Source of the DNA: Cercophora sp. LCS_1
Lineage: Eukaryota; Ascomycota; Sordariomycetes; Sordariales; Lasiosphaeriaceae
DNA length: 64,000 bases
Assembly (NCBI GenBank): GCA_036250225.1
Contig: JAPZLL010000002.1
Location: 1,240,001 to 1,304,000, forward strand
Direction: 5' to 3'
Part shown: positions 22,248-33,893 of the stretch, piece by piece
Numbering within the stretch: the first letter of the stretch is position 1
How the letters are laid out: each line of letters opens with the position of its first letter
The notes under the pieces: generated by a model
Database searches by the model: none
Told to the model about the DNA's origin: nothing
The model's input: the letters and a program-made list of their open reading frames with translations, nothing else
Position numbers and translations under genes: made by a program

Positions 22248-23742
22248 TTAGTTGTACTGCGCATACGCGGCTGTAGAGTTGAACTTGAGATTCCCCTTGA
22301 TGACCTTGTCGACGGCGCTGAGGAAGTCCTTCTCCGATGCCACCTTTCTCCTCGCCCTGATGGCAAACATGCCAGCCTCAGTGCACACACTGCGCAGCTC
22401 AGCACCTGTGGCGTTGGGGCACAACCGAGAGATGAGCTCCCACCGGATGTCACGTTCGACGGACATGCTCTTGGCGTGAATGCGTAGAATGTTAGCGCGG
22501 CCCTCAAGGTCGGGCAGCGAGAACTCGATCTTTCGATCAATACGACCCGGTCTCATGAGGGCAGGGTCCAATGTCGAAGGACGGTTCGTCGCAAACATGA
22601 CTTTGATATTGCCACGCGCGTCGAAACCGTCGAGCTGGGTGATGAGTTCCAGCATAGTTCTTTGCACCTCATTGTCGCCACCGGCACCATCATCAAAACG
22701 AGCGCCGCCAATAGCGTCAATCTCGTCGAAGAAGATGATGCAGGCCTTCTTCGTTCGGGCCATCTCGAACAACTCTCGCACCATCCTTGCGCCCTCGCCA
22801 ACGTACTTCTGCACTAACTCGCTGCCGATGACACGGATGAAGGTGGCGTCTGTTCGGTTGGCCACCGCACGGGCGCAAAGAGTCTTGCCGGTACCGGGAG
22901 GCCCGTACAGCAGGGCACCCTTCGGGGGGTCGATGCCCAGGTTGCCAAACCGCTCTGGCGACAACAGCGGCATCTCTACAACCTCACGAAGCTTCTCCAC
23001 CTGTTCCTTGCATCCACCCACGTCGCCGTATGTCACGTCGGGCTTCTCCTCGACCGTCATCATCGTAACGCTGGCATCAATCTTGGGAGGGAGCGGCAGG
23101 AGGATCTGGTACTTGTTGCGATCGACGCCAACGCGCATGCCCTCCTCGATATCGGTCGGACTGACGCGGTCGCCGAGGTTGACGACAAACTTGGCAATTT
23201 GCTTGACGTTAATGACATACTTGCTCTTAGACTCGTCCTTCTCGTCGGGAATGATCTTTGTGCACCGCGCCACCTGAAGCGGTTGCTCTTCCTGCATTCG
23301 TTGACGATCGGCAGCAACATCCCAGAGGTGCGGGGGCGCGAGACCTGTGTCTGATTCCTACGCGTGAGAGGGAACAACGGTTAGCCAAACCCGGGAATCC
23401 CCCGGAGGGTGTCTAGTCCCACCTTGACTCCGATCTTCTCATCCACGCTCTGTTGCTTCTCCTTTATTTGTTGTTCGAGCTTCTTAATCGCGGAGCCGTA
23501 CGGCGCCGCGCCGTATGTCTTGAGAACTTGAATATCCCTGCCCAGTGTCAGCTGTGTCGCGAATGGCGTCGGTTGCGTTCCAGGTAAACGCACTCATCTG
23601 AAAGCGGTGTGATCTTCTTCTCTTCTATCTCGTCATCGGCAAAGTTTTTTTTGTATTTCTCCCAGTTAGAACCTGTGGCAGAAGGCTGCAGAGGGTTAGC
23701 GGTGGTTGAAGGTCGTGATGGGGTTCTGGGCATCCGCACCAT
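22248..23742 (-). CDS. RPT1: 26S proteasome regulatory ATPase Rpt1
   Basis: Three exons on the minus strand (23742-23594, 23537-23423, 23357-22248) with introns of 56 and 65 nt give 457 residues. The first exon carries the short N-terminal tail; the second the coiled-coil start (D-I-Q-V-L-K-T-Y-G-A-A-P-Y) that pairs the Rpt subunits; the third the OB and AAA+ domains. Walker A is GPPGTGKTLCARAVA, Walker B IIFFDEIDAIGG, the SRH MRPGRIDRKIEF. The end K-F-N-S-T-A-A-Y-A-Q-Y-N matches the Rpt1 type rather than Rpt2/3/5, which carry the HbYX gate-opening tail. It is one of six ATPases that unfold substrates and feed them into the 20S core. It is divergent from CCT4 across 502 bases, a shared promoter region for two protein-quality-control genes. 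Confidence 0.96.
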
Positions 23743-24244
23743 TGTGGAAGGGCTGAGTCAAGGATCCCGCGAATGGAATAGTTGTGTGTGGTAGGTCGGA
23801 GAGACGACTATGTGTCAACTTGGAGAAGTTCAGAGTCGCGTGGTGAGAGAAGTTGCGGGGATGGCGGAGGATGGAAATAGCTGTTGCTGGGCTGTTGACA
23901 GAATGGGTTCGATGAACACCAGCAGGTGGAAGCTGCTCCGTAATCCCATGCTGCCTTGCATGCCCAGAGCTCTGCGAGGCTGAAAGTGAGCTAATCCAAA
24001 GGCGGCTAGCGCCATCTACCTCCTGGACAAGTACTTACAGCACGGACCCCTTTTGCAGCTGGGGAAGAATGGAACTCCAGGCCCGACAAAAATTGCCCTG
24101 TCCCGCATTGCAGTAAATCGTCACTTGGAGGGGAGCTCGTTGCCTGTTCGAATTTACAAAACACACAACCCAGCCATAGCATCAGGTCAAAACGCGCCAT
24201 TTTGCACGACTCCCATATCCCGATTCGTTTTCAGAGCTTCTCAA
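23743..24244. promoter_or_regulatory. Shared divergent promoter, RPT1 and CCT4
   Basis: 502 bases between two start codons that point away from each other. I looked for a yeast-type proteasome control element (GGTGGCAAA) and did not find an exact copy. Coregulation is therefore only suggested by the layout. Confidence 0.5.
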
Positions 24245-25962
24245 ATGTCGGCCGCTGCTCAAACAGCCCCGGCGGGCGGAAATGCGACCTTCAGAGTGCG
24301 TGTGGCCCCGCGTTGGTCCAAATATCCACGGAGAGCTCCCGGTTGACCGCTTGAACAGGACAAGGAGAAGCCGCTGGCCGTACGGTCAGCAAACATTGTC
24401 GCTGCCAGAGGTATATCTTTTCCTCTATTCGTACTAGTCAACACAGTACTAACCATGTTTTAGCTGTTGCCGACGCCATCAGAACATCACTCGGACCGCG
24501 GGGTATGGACAAGATGATTCGGAGCGGCAAGGGCGAGACTATCATCACCAATGACGGCAGCACAATGCTGAAGAGCATGGCTGTTATGCATCCCACAGCC
24601 AAGATGTTGGTGCAGCTCTCCAACGCACAGGACGTTGAGGCCGGCGACGGAACCACTTCGGTCGTCGTGATTTGCGGCAGTCTGTTGGGCGCCGCCGACA
24701 GGTTACTAGGCAAAGGCATCCACCCCTCCGTCATTTCCGAGTCTTTCCAGAGAGCTGCCGCCGCCGCCGTGCAGGTCCTTCACGACATGTCGCAGCCCAT
24801 CTCGCTTGCCGACACATCTGCCCTCCTGCAAGCAGCGAACACGTCGCTTTCGTCCAAGATCGTCTCCCAGTACGCAAACCTCCTTGGGCCCATGGCTGTC
24901 AACGCCGTCACCAAGACGATAGACATCAAGACAGCCGAGAACGTCGATTTGAAGAATATCCGCATCATCAAGAAGGTCGGCGGTACCATCGAAGATAGTG
25001 AACTGGTCGACGGCCTTGTGCTCACACAGCCTGTTATCAAGAGCGCCGGCGGGCCGGTGCGCATGGAGAAGGCCAAGATCGGCCTGATTCAGTTCCAGCT
25101 CAGTCCGCCCAAGCCTGACATGGAAAACACCATCTCCGTTAACGACTACCGCCAAATGGACAAGATCGTCAAGGAAGAGCGCCAATATCTGCTGAACATG
25201 GTCAAGAAGATCAAGAAGGCAAAGTGCAACGTCCTCTTTATCCAGAAGTCCATTCTTCGCGACGCCGTCAATGATCTCTCCCTGCACTTCCTCCAGCGCC
25301 TTGGTATTCTTGCCGTCAAGGATATCGAGCGCGATGAGGTAGAGTTCATCTGCAAGTCCACCGGCTGCAAACCCATTGCCGATATCGACTCCTTCACTGA
25401 GGACAAGCTCGGCTCAGCTGACTTGGTTGAGGAAGTTCAGTCCTCTGGGAGCCGGATGGTCAAGGTAACAGGCACAAAATCCACTGGCAAGACAATCTCA
25501 GTCGTCGTCCGCGGTGCCAACTCGCTCATCCTCGATGAGGCCGAGCGCTCGTTGCACGACGCTCTGTGCGTTGTCCGTTGCCTTGTCAAGAAGAAGGCGC
25601 TCATCGCCGGTGGTGGCGCCGCGGAAATTGAGATTGCGGCCCAGCTGTCCAAGCAGGCACGTGAATTGACAGGCACCGAAGCCATCTGCTGGAAGGCATT
25701 CGCCGATGCGATGGAGGTGATCCCAACAACCCTCGCCGAAAATGCAGGGCTCAATAGCATCAAGGTCGTGACGGCGTTGCGACACCGTCACGAGATGGGA
25801 GAAAAGAACGCTGGAGTGAGCATCAAGAGCGGCGGAGTGAACAGCAACATCGCAAAAGAGAACGTGCTGCAGCCGTTGCTGGTCAGTACCAGCGCGATCG
25901 AACTGGCCGCAGAGACGGTCAAGATGATTCTGCGTATTGATGATATTGCATTGAGCAGGTAG
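24245..25962 (+). CDS. CCT4: Chaperonin CCT/TRiC subunit delta
   Basis: Three exons (24245-24295, 24359-24410, 24464-25962) give 533 residues. The two short 5' exons encode the N-terminal tail and the first helix; the joins restore V-A-D-A-I-R-T-S-L-G-P-R-G-M-D-K-M, the first chaperonin signature. The ATPase motif is AGDGTTSVVV (about residue 85-95), and the C-terminal equatorial part has the A-G-G-G-A-A-E-I-E block. The K-S-T-G-C-K-P-I-A segment and D-x-F-T apical sequence favour the delta subunit. It is part of the hetero-octameric double ring that folds actin and tubulin in the cytosol, so it functionally serves the alpha-tubulin encoded 17 kb upstream, though no linkage is implied. Confidence 0.95.
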
Positions 25963-26502
25963 AATATCAGGGGAAATAAACCGTAGAAATAATGAGCTGA
26001 TGTTGTTGATGCCCACCGTTTTTGCTGGTGATTCGTGTCGTCTGTAGGGACAGATTGGGTAGCCGAGCCATACCTTAGCATCGCGCGTCTCAAGTCGGGA
26101 GGCAAACCTGCATCCACTCTGTCAACTTGGCGAAAAGGGGACAAAACGCAGCAGTAAACAAACTCAACATACGCCCCAGTGCATCACCAACTTCACAATG
26201 AGCAAAATCGTCTTCAGTACCTGACGCTAGACTGTGTTTCTGGTTTCTACTGTACAATAATAAAAATCAAGGGCAGTATTAAGGCATCGAACTGTCTGAC
26301 CCGTTGTGAATGGCCTGCACCACCGCCAAGTTGGCGTCAGCACTTGAACAAAACGACCATCTCATGTGCAGTATTTCTTTCTTTGACCACCATTCCACCC
26401 ATTTCATAATCAGGCTAGCTCATGCGCCGACGCCAAAATATCCTGCACGCCAAAAATCACAGCTTTTACGATGCGAAAAAGCACGTAGTCCGCCCAAGAA
26501 GC
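25963..26502. other. Convergent intergenic region, CCT4 and ARS2 3' ends
   Basis: 540 bases with both 3' UTRs. A/T-richer than the flanking genes. No other feature seen. Confidence 0.55.
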
Positions 26503-29332
26503 TCAATAGTTGAGTTCACCTCCTCCACCACCAGGAGCCTGGTCGAGATCATCATAGCTCTTGATTGTTCGTCCTTGGACCGCTTCGCGAGGACCCATCG
26601 CGGCACCGCCGGCTGCGCCGTCACCCCAGCGATTAGCAGAGCCGGGACGGCCACGACCACCCATCATGCCGTTCATGACACCGTCCCAGCGCTGATTCGG
26701 TCTGCGATCATATGGGCCGGGTCGGTTCTGGAAGCGACCACCACCGGCTTGGCCACCGCCCCGACGGATTGGACCACCTCCACGGTCGTCGCCACCTTGA
26801 TGCTGCCAGCCAGCGGCGGCGTTGAGAGGGTTGACACCCATCATGTTGGTGCCAAACATGGCCGCGGCCATTGGAAAATTGTTGAGGTTCAGCATGCTGT
26901 TCATGGCAAAATTCTGCAGGTTGAAACCACGAGGCGTCCCCGTCGGCTGTTGACCGTTGGAGGGCGGGAAGTGGCCATTCGAGTTTGCATCCGTGCGAGA
27001 GGGGGCAATATGAGCGGGATCAATAACATACGCATTGATCAGCTCAAACTGGTCAACGGTTAGTTTGGTCCTCCATCATGTGAGAACGGTGCTTACCTCT
27101 TCCTTGAGTTTGTCCAGCCATTCCGGGTGACGCTTCTCCACGTGCTTCTTCCAGAAGTGGTCCTCCTTGAACAACTTCGTGCAGTCAGGCACCCGGCAAC
27201 GCCACTTATGCTCGTCTTCTTGCTTGACGTGCTTGATCAACTCTTCGTTGACGGCATCCTCAACCGGCTTGCCGCCAAGCTTGCGAATATCGACCATATC
27301 AGGTTCCAATATTTGCATGATCTTATCTTCGAAGGTTTTGACCCAGTTGTAAGCACGTTGCAGCTGTTGCTCTGTCTTAGAGGAAGTCCGGAATTTCCGC
27401 TCCATTTCAGGAGCTTCGCCCTCCTCGACTTCCTCGACCTCCTTGCGCTTCTTGGAGGGGAAAGGCTCGCCAGAAGCGCTTGCGCGCGCCACGGCCTTGG
27501 CCGACGAAGAAAGGGTGCTCCTCGGTCGGCGAAGATGACCACCGGGACACTTGCGGGTCAACTCATGAATCGAGTCGCTCTCAAAGACGCAGAAGAAGCA
27601 GAAGTTGAAAACACGACGCAGGTACTCAATCAAGAGGTCCAGCTGCTTCTTCTTGACCAGAAGGTCTTCGTCATCAACTTCATCATCAACTGCGCCCTCC
27701 TCCTCTTCATCGTCGTCGTCGAGTCCTTCCTCGCGTTCCTCGCCCTCTTCGTCCATGGCCACGTCCATATCGCGCTCCTTCTTGGCCTTCTTGACGGTTG
27801 CAGCCGGGACGGCAGGCTGCAACTGTCCTCGGGCTCTCATTTCTTCGACGCGTTCCTCGATCTTGAGGATAGCATTGAAATCGGAGCCAAAATCCTCCTC
27901 GAACTTGTTCACAAGACGTTTGACGAGGTCAAGATCTTTCTCAATGCGCTCTGGCGCAGAGAAGAGGTCCCAGAGCGCCTTTTTTCTCGGATTCATGGGC
28001 GGATTGTGGACACCAACGTGGCAAGTAAAGTCGCCGCGCTGCTCGTCCTTCACGGTCTTGCCATTGATCGCTTCAAGAGCTTTGTCGGCCGTGGAAACTG
28101 GGACCGGTGACTTAAGCTCGTCCTCATCCTTGGTGTCATCCGGGATAGCAACAGTCTCTGGTGCAGGGTGCAACATGATCCAGCCGATTCGGTGGTACCG
28201 TTTGCTCGGGTTCGGATCGCTGAGAGAAAGCCATTTGAAACCGCCCTCATCCTCGCCCAGGTGCTCTTTACAAAACGCCTCTAAGTTCTGGCGACTAACC
28301 GAAGGGGCGATCGTCTTGATCAACAGAGTAGGTTGGAAGAGATTTTCGTCCCTGATGTCTGCGTTGCCGGCAGGTACCAAGTCGCCCACTCCGAGAACCT
28401 CATTTGCAGCGGTTGCTTCGCCTTCCTCCTTCTCAACCAAGCCGCCGGCGCCGTTGCTCTCGCTCTTCGGAATGCCCTCGAGAGAAAATTCGTCAAAGGT
28501 GCCGGCCTCGAGATCTTGCTCCCACTGCGTATACGCACCGCGACGGAACTCGTTGAGCTGCTTCTTGAAACCATCGCGAATTTCGGGAACATAGCGCTCG
28601 CGGAACCATTGCTCATCCTTATGTTGCTTGACGAAAGCCTGGGCCATTTTGGCTTGAAGATCTTCCTTGTAAGAGTCATAGGCAACCTGAATCTTTGCCT
28701 TCTCCTTCTCTCGCTCCTCCAGAGCTTCACGCGGGCCCCGTACACGCTCTGGTTCGCGGCGGCGACCAGTCCTGATTCTCTCTTTCTCTTCCTTGATCTT
28801 TTCGTTCGCGCGCCACCACTCGCCGAAGTAAGAGAATCCGACTTGATACGGGAGTTTGATCGGGTCCGGGATCGGGTTACTCAAAGGCTGCGCAGGTGCA
28901 GGCTCTTGGCCTGGAACATAGCGGTCGATATTCGCCGGAGGCGATCCGACGCGGCGCCTATCGTCTCGCTCCCTTGCACCGGCATAATCGTCTCTGCTGC
29001 GTCGGCTGGGTTCGTATCTGTCGACTGCGGCGGGGGACCGCGAACGGCGGCGACTGCGATCACCACGGTCAACGCCTAGGAGATGAGTGTGAGCAAACGC
29101 AAGAACGGGCTGAGGAAGCTGTTGCGACAGAAAGTTCTGAAAACAGCAGGGCAGCATCGCCAAAATGGGTGGGCATCCATGGATAAAACGCACCAGGGGA
29201 TCTTCCTCCACGGTAGAAGCTATCCGAGCTCCTTTCATCCTTGACTCGTGTCTCGTCTCTGCTACTCCAGCTACGATCGCCGGGGCGGTCGCTGGGCGAC
29301 CTAGCCGAGTCGCGGTAACTGTACGAATCCAT
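26503..29332 (-). CDS. ARS2: Ars2/Serrate-type C2H2 zinc-finger RNA-processing factor
   Basis: Three exons on the minus strand (29332-29194, 29075-27097, 27048-26503) with introns of 118 and 48 nt give 887 residues. Order: an Arg/Ser/Asp-rich N-terminus; the Ars2 N-terminal domain at about 120-220 (VGFSYFGEWWRANEKIKEEK); an RRM-like middle (about 340-480); a very acidic D/E stretch at about 545-575; the EYLRRVFNFCFFCVFESDS block with its conserved aromatics and Cys; a C2H2 finger near 680 (C-R-V-P-D-C ... H-V-E-K-R-H); and a Gly/Arg-rich C-terminal tail. Ars2 links the nuclear cap-binding complex to RNA 3'-end processing, decay and small-RNA pathways. Its fungal role (heterochromatin and RNA turnover in fission yeast Pir2) is family knowledge. 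Confidence 0.93.
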
Positions 29333-30679
29333 GTCGTTGGAGACCTAGTCAACTGGTATCCACATGAAGCAATTGCGCTGTCGTAGAAACAGTCGTGGGT
29401 CTGGGAACGAAGACTGAAGAGCCGTTGGTTGGAAGAAAGTTAGTAGAAAGGGCGATGCCGCAAAGACAGCCCGATTTTGTTCTTTTTCAAGGACAGGCGC
29501 GACCTGAGGCGGCCGTGTTTGTTGCTTTATGTGACGCCGAAAGCTATCTGGCTGCTTGCTCGGGAAGACTCTCCACTGTTTGTCGACATGATTGCGGTTA
29601 GAATGATTCTTAAGAAGCGCGGTGGCAGTGAAGATAGAGACAATAGGCTGTAGCAGGCGGCAAGAGAAAGGTATCAAGGCAATTGATGCAAGAAAACAGG
29701 GCGCATGAGAGTGCCCGATGAAGGATGTGATGGGTATGGGGTACGGGAGGACGGAATATCAGGGCGAAGGTGAGGCAGTGGGAAGGGTGAGGACGCGCTG
29801 GACCAGAATTCAGGACCGGGACAGCAGCAGCCCAACTCCCAAACCGCAGGATGACCAAAAAGGCAAACCAAAAATGGCACAATGTGTCCAGATGAAAGAG
29901 AATGGTGAAGCAAAAGGGGGTACGAACAATTACGTTGAGTTGATGAGTCGCGGCTCCTGAGCAACAAGCAGGGCGCGTAACGGTGATCTCGTTAGATCGC
30001 AGCGGCGCGTGAAGGTGGATGGAGATGTGAGTCCGGAGAGCTTGGTTCTCGCTTGAATCACGTGCGTCCGGGGTGGCTGGCTGGGGCGATGTGGGGCCGA
30101 CGGCCTATCCACAACAGGATTAGCCGCCAAGGACTGTGAAGACCGATCCAAAGGAACACATCTGACACATTTCATCGCACTTTACGAGCTGGATCACAGT
30201 CATCCCATCATTCGACTGACCCTCAGTGCATGGCCCCAGGATAAACCGCCATCTTGTCCTCACAGCTCAAGATAGGTGAGCTTACGCATGGCGTTCCCTG
30301 CTCGCAGCTTCCTATCTCGATTAAACTCAGGAAAGCTTGCAGATAGAATCAACAACGGCAGGCACAGATGCGACTGGGCAGGCATCGCCCATGCTACTAC
30401 ACATGTATATATATACTTGTCGATTTAGATTGTGCCCGGGAAGTGGCTAGGCACGGATGGAACTAGCATCGAATGGAAGAATGTTCAGGTACCCTCCCTC
30501 CCAATATCCGGAAGCAGCCCAGGATTATGTCGTCATACCTTTTGTATCCTACATCCCCCCCTCAAGCAAAGTTTAGCTGCCTCTCTTTTTGACCTTTAAT
30601 AAGACAATGGGCCCCAATTTAATCTCTCTTCCCATCGTCAAGTACCCTTTGATGCTCATTTCAGCTGTCGGCAACCAAT
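29333..30679. other. Divergent intergenic region between ARS2 and the TspO gene (about 1.35 kb)
   Basis: It should hold both promoters and leaders. No gene is supported; the many short ORFs on both strands overlap each other. A TATATATATA track near 30405 is a simple repeat. No RNA gene seen. Confidence 0.5.
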
Positions 30680-31311
30680 ATGACGACCTACATTCCCAAT
30701 TTGACCCTCCCTTCCACCGTATTCCACAACGCCGCCTACTCAACCCTTCTCCCAATTGCCCTCGGCACAGCTGTAGGCTATAGCACAAGACGTATGCTCT
30801 CCTCTGTCCCATCCCTCCCCCGACCGATTCTAACACTCCAGTTTCCATAGCCGAAGACACCGGTCGCAAGTACCTGTCCTGGAAACAGCCGCCATTGCGT
30901 CCGCCTCCGTGGGTTTTCGGACCAGTATGGACTGCCCTGTACGGAATGATGGGCTACGCAGCCTACCGAGCCACGTTTCTCGGAACCTCTCCTCTTAACC
31001 TCCCGTCTACCGTTGCAGCAGCCAAACATGGCGCAACGCTCTACACAATCCAGCTTGGGCTCAACCTCGCCTGGATGCCACTGTTCTTTGGCCTTCGCCG
31101 ACCCATCGAGGCGACTGTTGACTGCGCCGCTTTACTCGGCGTCAACGGGTATCTGGCTTATCTCTGGGGAACCAAGGTGGATAGCGTTGCTGGGTGGTTG
31201 ATGGTCCCGTACGTCGCATGGCTTACCTTTGCCACATACCTATCAGCTGGGACTGGCTATCTGAACAACTGGGATTTGCGAGACCCCGAGGACAAGGCCA
31301 AGAGTGCTTAG
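30680..31311 (+). CDS. TspO/MBR family translocator protein (peripheral benzodiazepine receptor type)
   Basis: Two exons, 30680-30791 and 30851-31311, with a 59-nt intron (GTATGC donor, CCATAG acceptor) give 190 residues. The protein has five expected transmembrane helices and the family landmarks: W-K-Q-P-P-L-R-P-P-P-W-V-F-G-P-V-W-T at about 53-70, N-L-A-W-M-P-L-F-F in helix 3, and W-L-M-V-P-Y-V-A-W-L-T-F-A-T-Y-L at the C-terminal helices. The ending Y-L-N-N-W-D is typical of fungal and animal members. TspO proteins bind porphyrins and sterols; in animals the protein is in the outer mitochondrial membrane. The physiological role in fungi is unclear. The ATG at 30680 is preferred because it gives an uncharged start and a first helix before the intron. 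Confidence 0.93.
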
Positions 31312-31592
31312 AGAGCCTTTGTGAGCTGGTTCAAGGGGTTGTGGTAGAAGATTGCGCAGATAGAACGACGGGGTTCGCACCACGCCGTCTATTTGGTCCC
31401 CTAGAAAGTTTACGCCGTCTAGTTCACCTACAGATCCAATGTTTGACTTCTGGCCCCACCCCGACCGACCCTTCGCCCTCGAAATGCCACACCAGAAACG
31501 CCTACCCATGATGTTGATGGTAAATCGTGAGAACAAAACAGAAATCGCTAGTCTATGCCGTCCACCATCATGCTTTTGGTCTCTCCTCTCCT

Positions 31593-32641
31593 CTATTGCA
31601 TGGGGAAATACTTCTTCAACCCATCGTATACCATAAAAATGAACGCCGAACTGGGCGCCGACCTCAGCACAGTTACGCCGCACCCCCTATAGAACCCCTT
31701 GATACCGGCCTGCTTCCAAAGCGCCATCGTCTCCGCCCCGAAACTTCGCTTCTCTCCCCCACCACCTACGGGACTCGTCTGCATTCTGCTCTTGATTGTG
31801 TCCGCGGGGAAGAATAGAAAGTTATAACTCATTCCAGCCGACGCCCCCGCCAAGGCCTGCTGCCAAAGCGGGAGCGCCTCCTCCCTCGTCCGCTCCACGT
31901 CTTCTGCGCCCCCGGCCCTCCTCTCGTTCCACTCACGCAACAGCTGTGTCGTCGTCTCCTTACTGCCGAACCACGCCGCACACCCGCCCGCCTCACGGAT
32001 CAGCGTACCCATCTGGCCGTGCCAAAAGCCACGCAGACCCTCGTGTCGCCAGATGTCCCGAATGACAGGAAGGGGACGGAGAGGGGCCGTGCGGGTGCCA
32101 CCCTCTGTTTCGGGAACTTGAATTTTGCATTTCACAAGCTCGATTGGGGTGAGCAAAAAAGAGGTGAAGACACCGGCAAAGGCGCCAGTGAACCAGAGGG
32201 CCGGAAGAGGGAGAGATGTGTCGCGGGGGGTGAAGCCCGAGGCGTAAACAGCCTCGCGACCGATGCGTTCGAAAAAGAAGAGGGACGAGGTTTCCAGTGC
32301 AGCGCCAAATAAGGGGGCTGAGATACCCCGGTACAGACCGAGGAAGCCGTCAGCGCGGATCGATTGGCGGAAGCAGTCGAGGGGCCCTGTGTAGCGGAGG
32401 GGTAGATGATCGGGCTGTGACTGGAGGCGGACTTTAACTGTGTCAAAGGGGTACTCGATGTATTTGCCTACGATGCCCGCAACCTGCGAGGGGTATTAGT
32501 GAGAAGGAGCTGTGGGGGTTGGGGAGCCCTTACCGAGCCGTAGATGATGTCCTCAAGGGCCTCCATAGCGGCGGTCTTAGGCTTGACCGCCGCTGTGGAG
32601 GGGACGGAGGACTTGAGGGTTTCCTGGGGCGCGGACTGCAT
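31593..32641 (-). CDS. ORT1: Mitochondrial ornithine carrier (arg-13/ORT1 type)
   Basis: Two exons on the minus strand, 32641-32534 and 32483-31593, with a 50-nt intron give 332 residues. Three mitochondrial-carrier repeats are visible, each with a P-x-D/E-x-V/I-K motif: PFDTVKVRLQ, PIELVKCKIQ and PADTIKSRMQ. The middle-repeat context E-L-V-K-C-K-I-Q and the substrate-contact area W-F-x-x-K-E-T-T fit ornithine/basic amino acid exchangers (Neurospora arg-13, yeast Ort1/Arg11), which export ornithine from mitochondria during arginine synthesis. The start has no cleavable presequence, as expected for carriers. The intron falls after G-S, before V-A-G-I-V-G-K, at the beginning of helix 1. It is convergent with the TspO gene, leaving only 281 bases between. 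Confidence 0.92.
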
Positions 32642-33893
32642 CCTGTATATACCAGGGAGATGAAGAGGGGAGGTCAAGAGGAGGGAGACCTGTGCCGATT
32701 CTCCCCAAGACGGGGGGAACGGGGGTCTTGATGAGGAGTGTCTTTCAGCAACCAAGCCGTATAGGGATGAAAGCGTGACCGCGACCGGTGGATTGGACGC
32801 GCCAAGAACTCAGTTGGAGGGTAACGGCGCCGAAAATGTCGCGGGTATGTTTGTGACGGTTGCGCGTATGCAGTGGCAGAAACGTTGTTGGAAGTGCGAA
32901 CCGTCCAGCTGCAGCCGACAAAGGAGCAAACTTTGGCAGTTGGGAGCAAGAAAGACGTCCCAGACAGACGAGAAACTGATGCCGGCTGTGTTTGTTCCGT
33001 GGAACAGTATGAGGCACAAACTGCAGTCAAACACGTCCAGTCATACACATGGCTCTCCTCGGCCTCAGTCACCGCCCAATGCTTCACCGGGGCCCACGAG
33101 GGGTCGTAGGTGGTCCGATGGGCGGAGCGGGGCCGGGTGTCTGGGCGCTTCGCTGGTTCAAAGTGAATGCTTGTTTTCCTCGTCCTGGTTCTAGTTCTTG
33201 AGCTTTCAGATGACGGGACTGCTGGACGCGCTCACACACGTCGCAAAGCCGGCAGACTTCGCGGGGGTATGGCTTAGGGTAGTCACCGTCTCACAGCCTG
33301 GCGTGTCATCGGTTAGTAGGCTTCATGTTCAAAAGTGACTCCAGCGACCTGTCACACACGGTGCTCGGAATTTTCTTAGGGGATGAAAATTGAGTCAAAT
33401 TCGAAGTCTGGGCTGTGTGGAAGGCGGGACTATGCGGGGCAAATGCAGGGAACAGGTCTGACCAAACCGTCTTGGCGAGATTGATAAGATGAAGACGCAC
33501 CAAACGGCCGAGGCTATTCGGTGGAGCTCTCCGTTATCAGATCAAATGTGCCCGCTATGCTGAGCGATCACGAGCGCGAGGACCCTGTTGACAGAATGGG
33601 CAGGAGTGGACTGAGACCGCACGCTAGAGCAAGACACACACCGTTGCCACACTGCTGCCACAACGCTCGGCATTCATTCAACCGAATCCGCAGTATTCAT
33701 TCATTCTTGGTATTAGGCTCCGCGCTCACCCCTCGTTCGGTCCGACGTATGTTTGCTCTTGGATGGCTCGCATCTCATCTCCTCGCACATGTTGCAGGGG
33801 ACATATCCTACCAAAACGGCTATTCATGGCACCACTCATTCTCAAACAGTCGGCCGTACCTCACCTCCTCATGTCAAAATCGGGATGCGGTTA
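32642..33893. other. Intergenic region between ORT1 and PRP28 (about 1.25 kb)
   Basis: It carries the promoter of ORT1 and the 3' end of PRP28 (both minus strand). ORFs at 32674-33194 on either strand overlap in several frames and show no recognisable domain. Confidence 0.5.

Noticed and set aside
22480..23277. 265-codon plus-strand open frame
   Set aside because: Antisense of the Rpt1 ATPase domain; no start context or recognisable motif.
27127..28110. 327-codon plus-strand open frame with hydrophobic runs
   Set aside because: Antisense of the acidic and Lys/Glu-rich part of ARS2, which yields Leu/Phe-rich shadow protein.
30400..30420. TATATATATA tract
   Set aside because: Simple dinucleotide repeat about 270 bases from the nearest start codon; no evidence that it is a TATA box.
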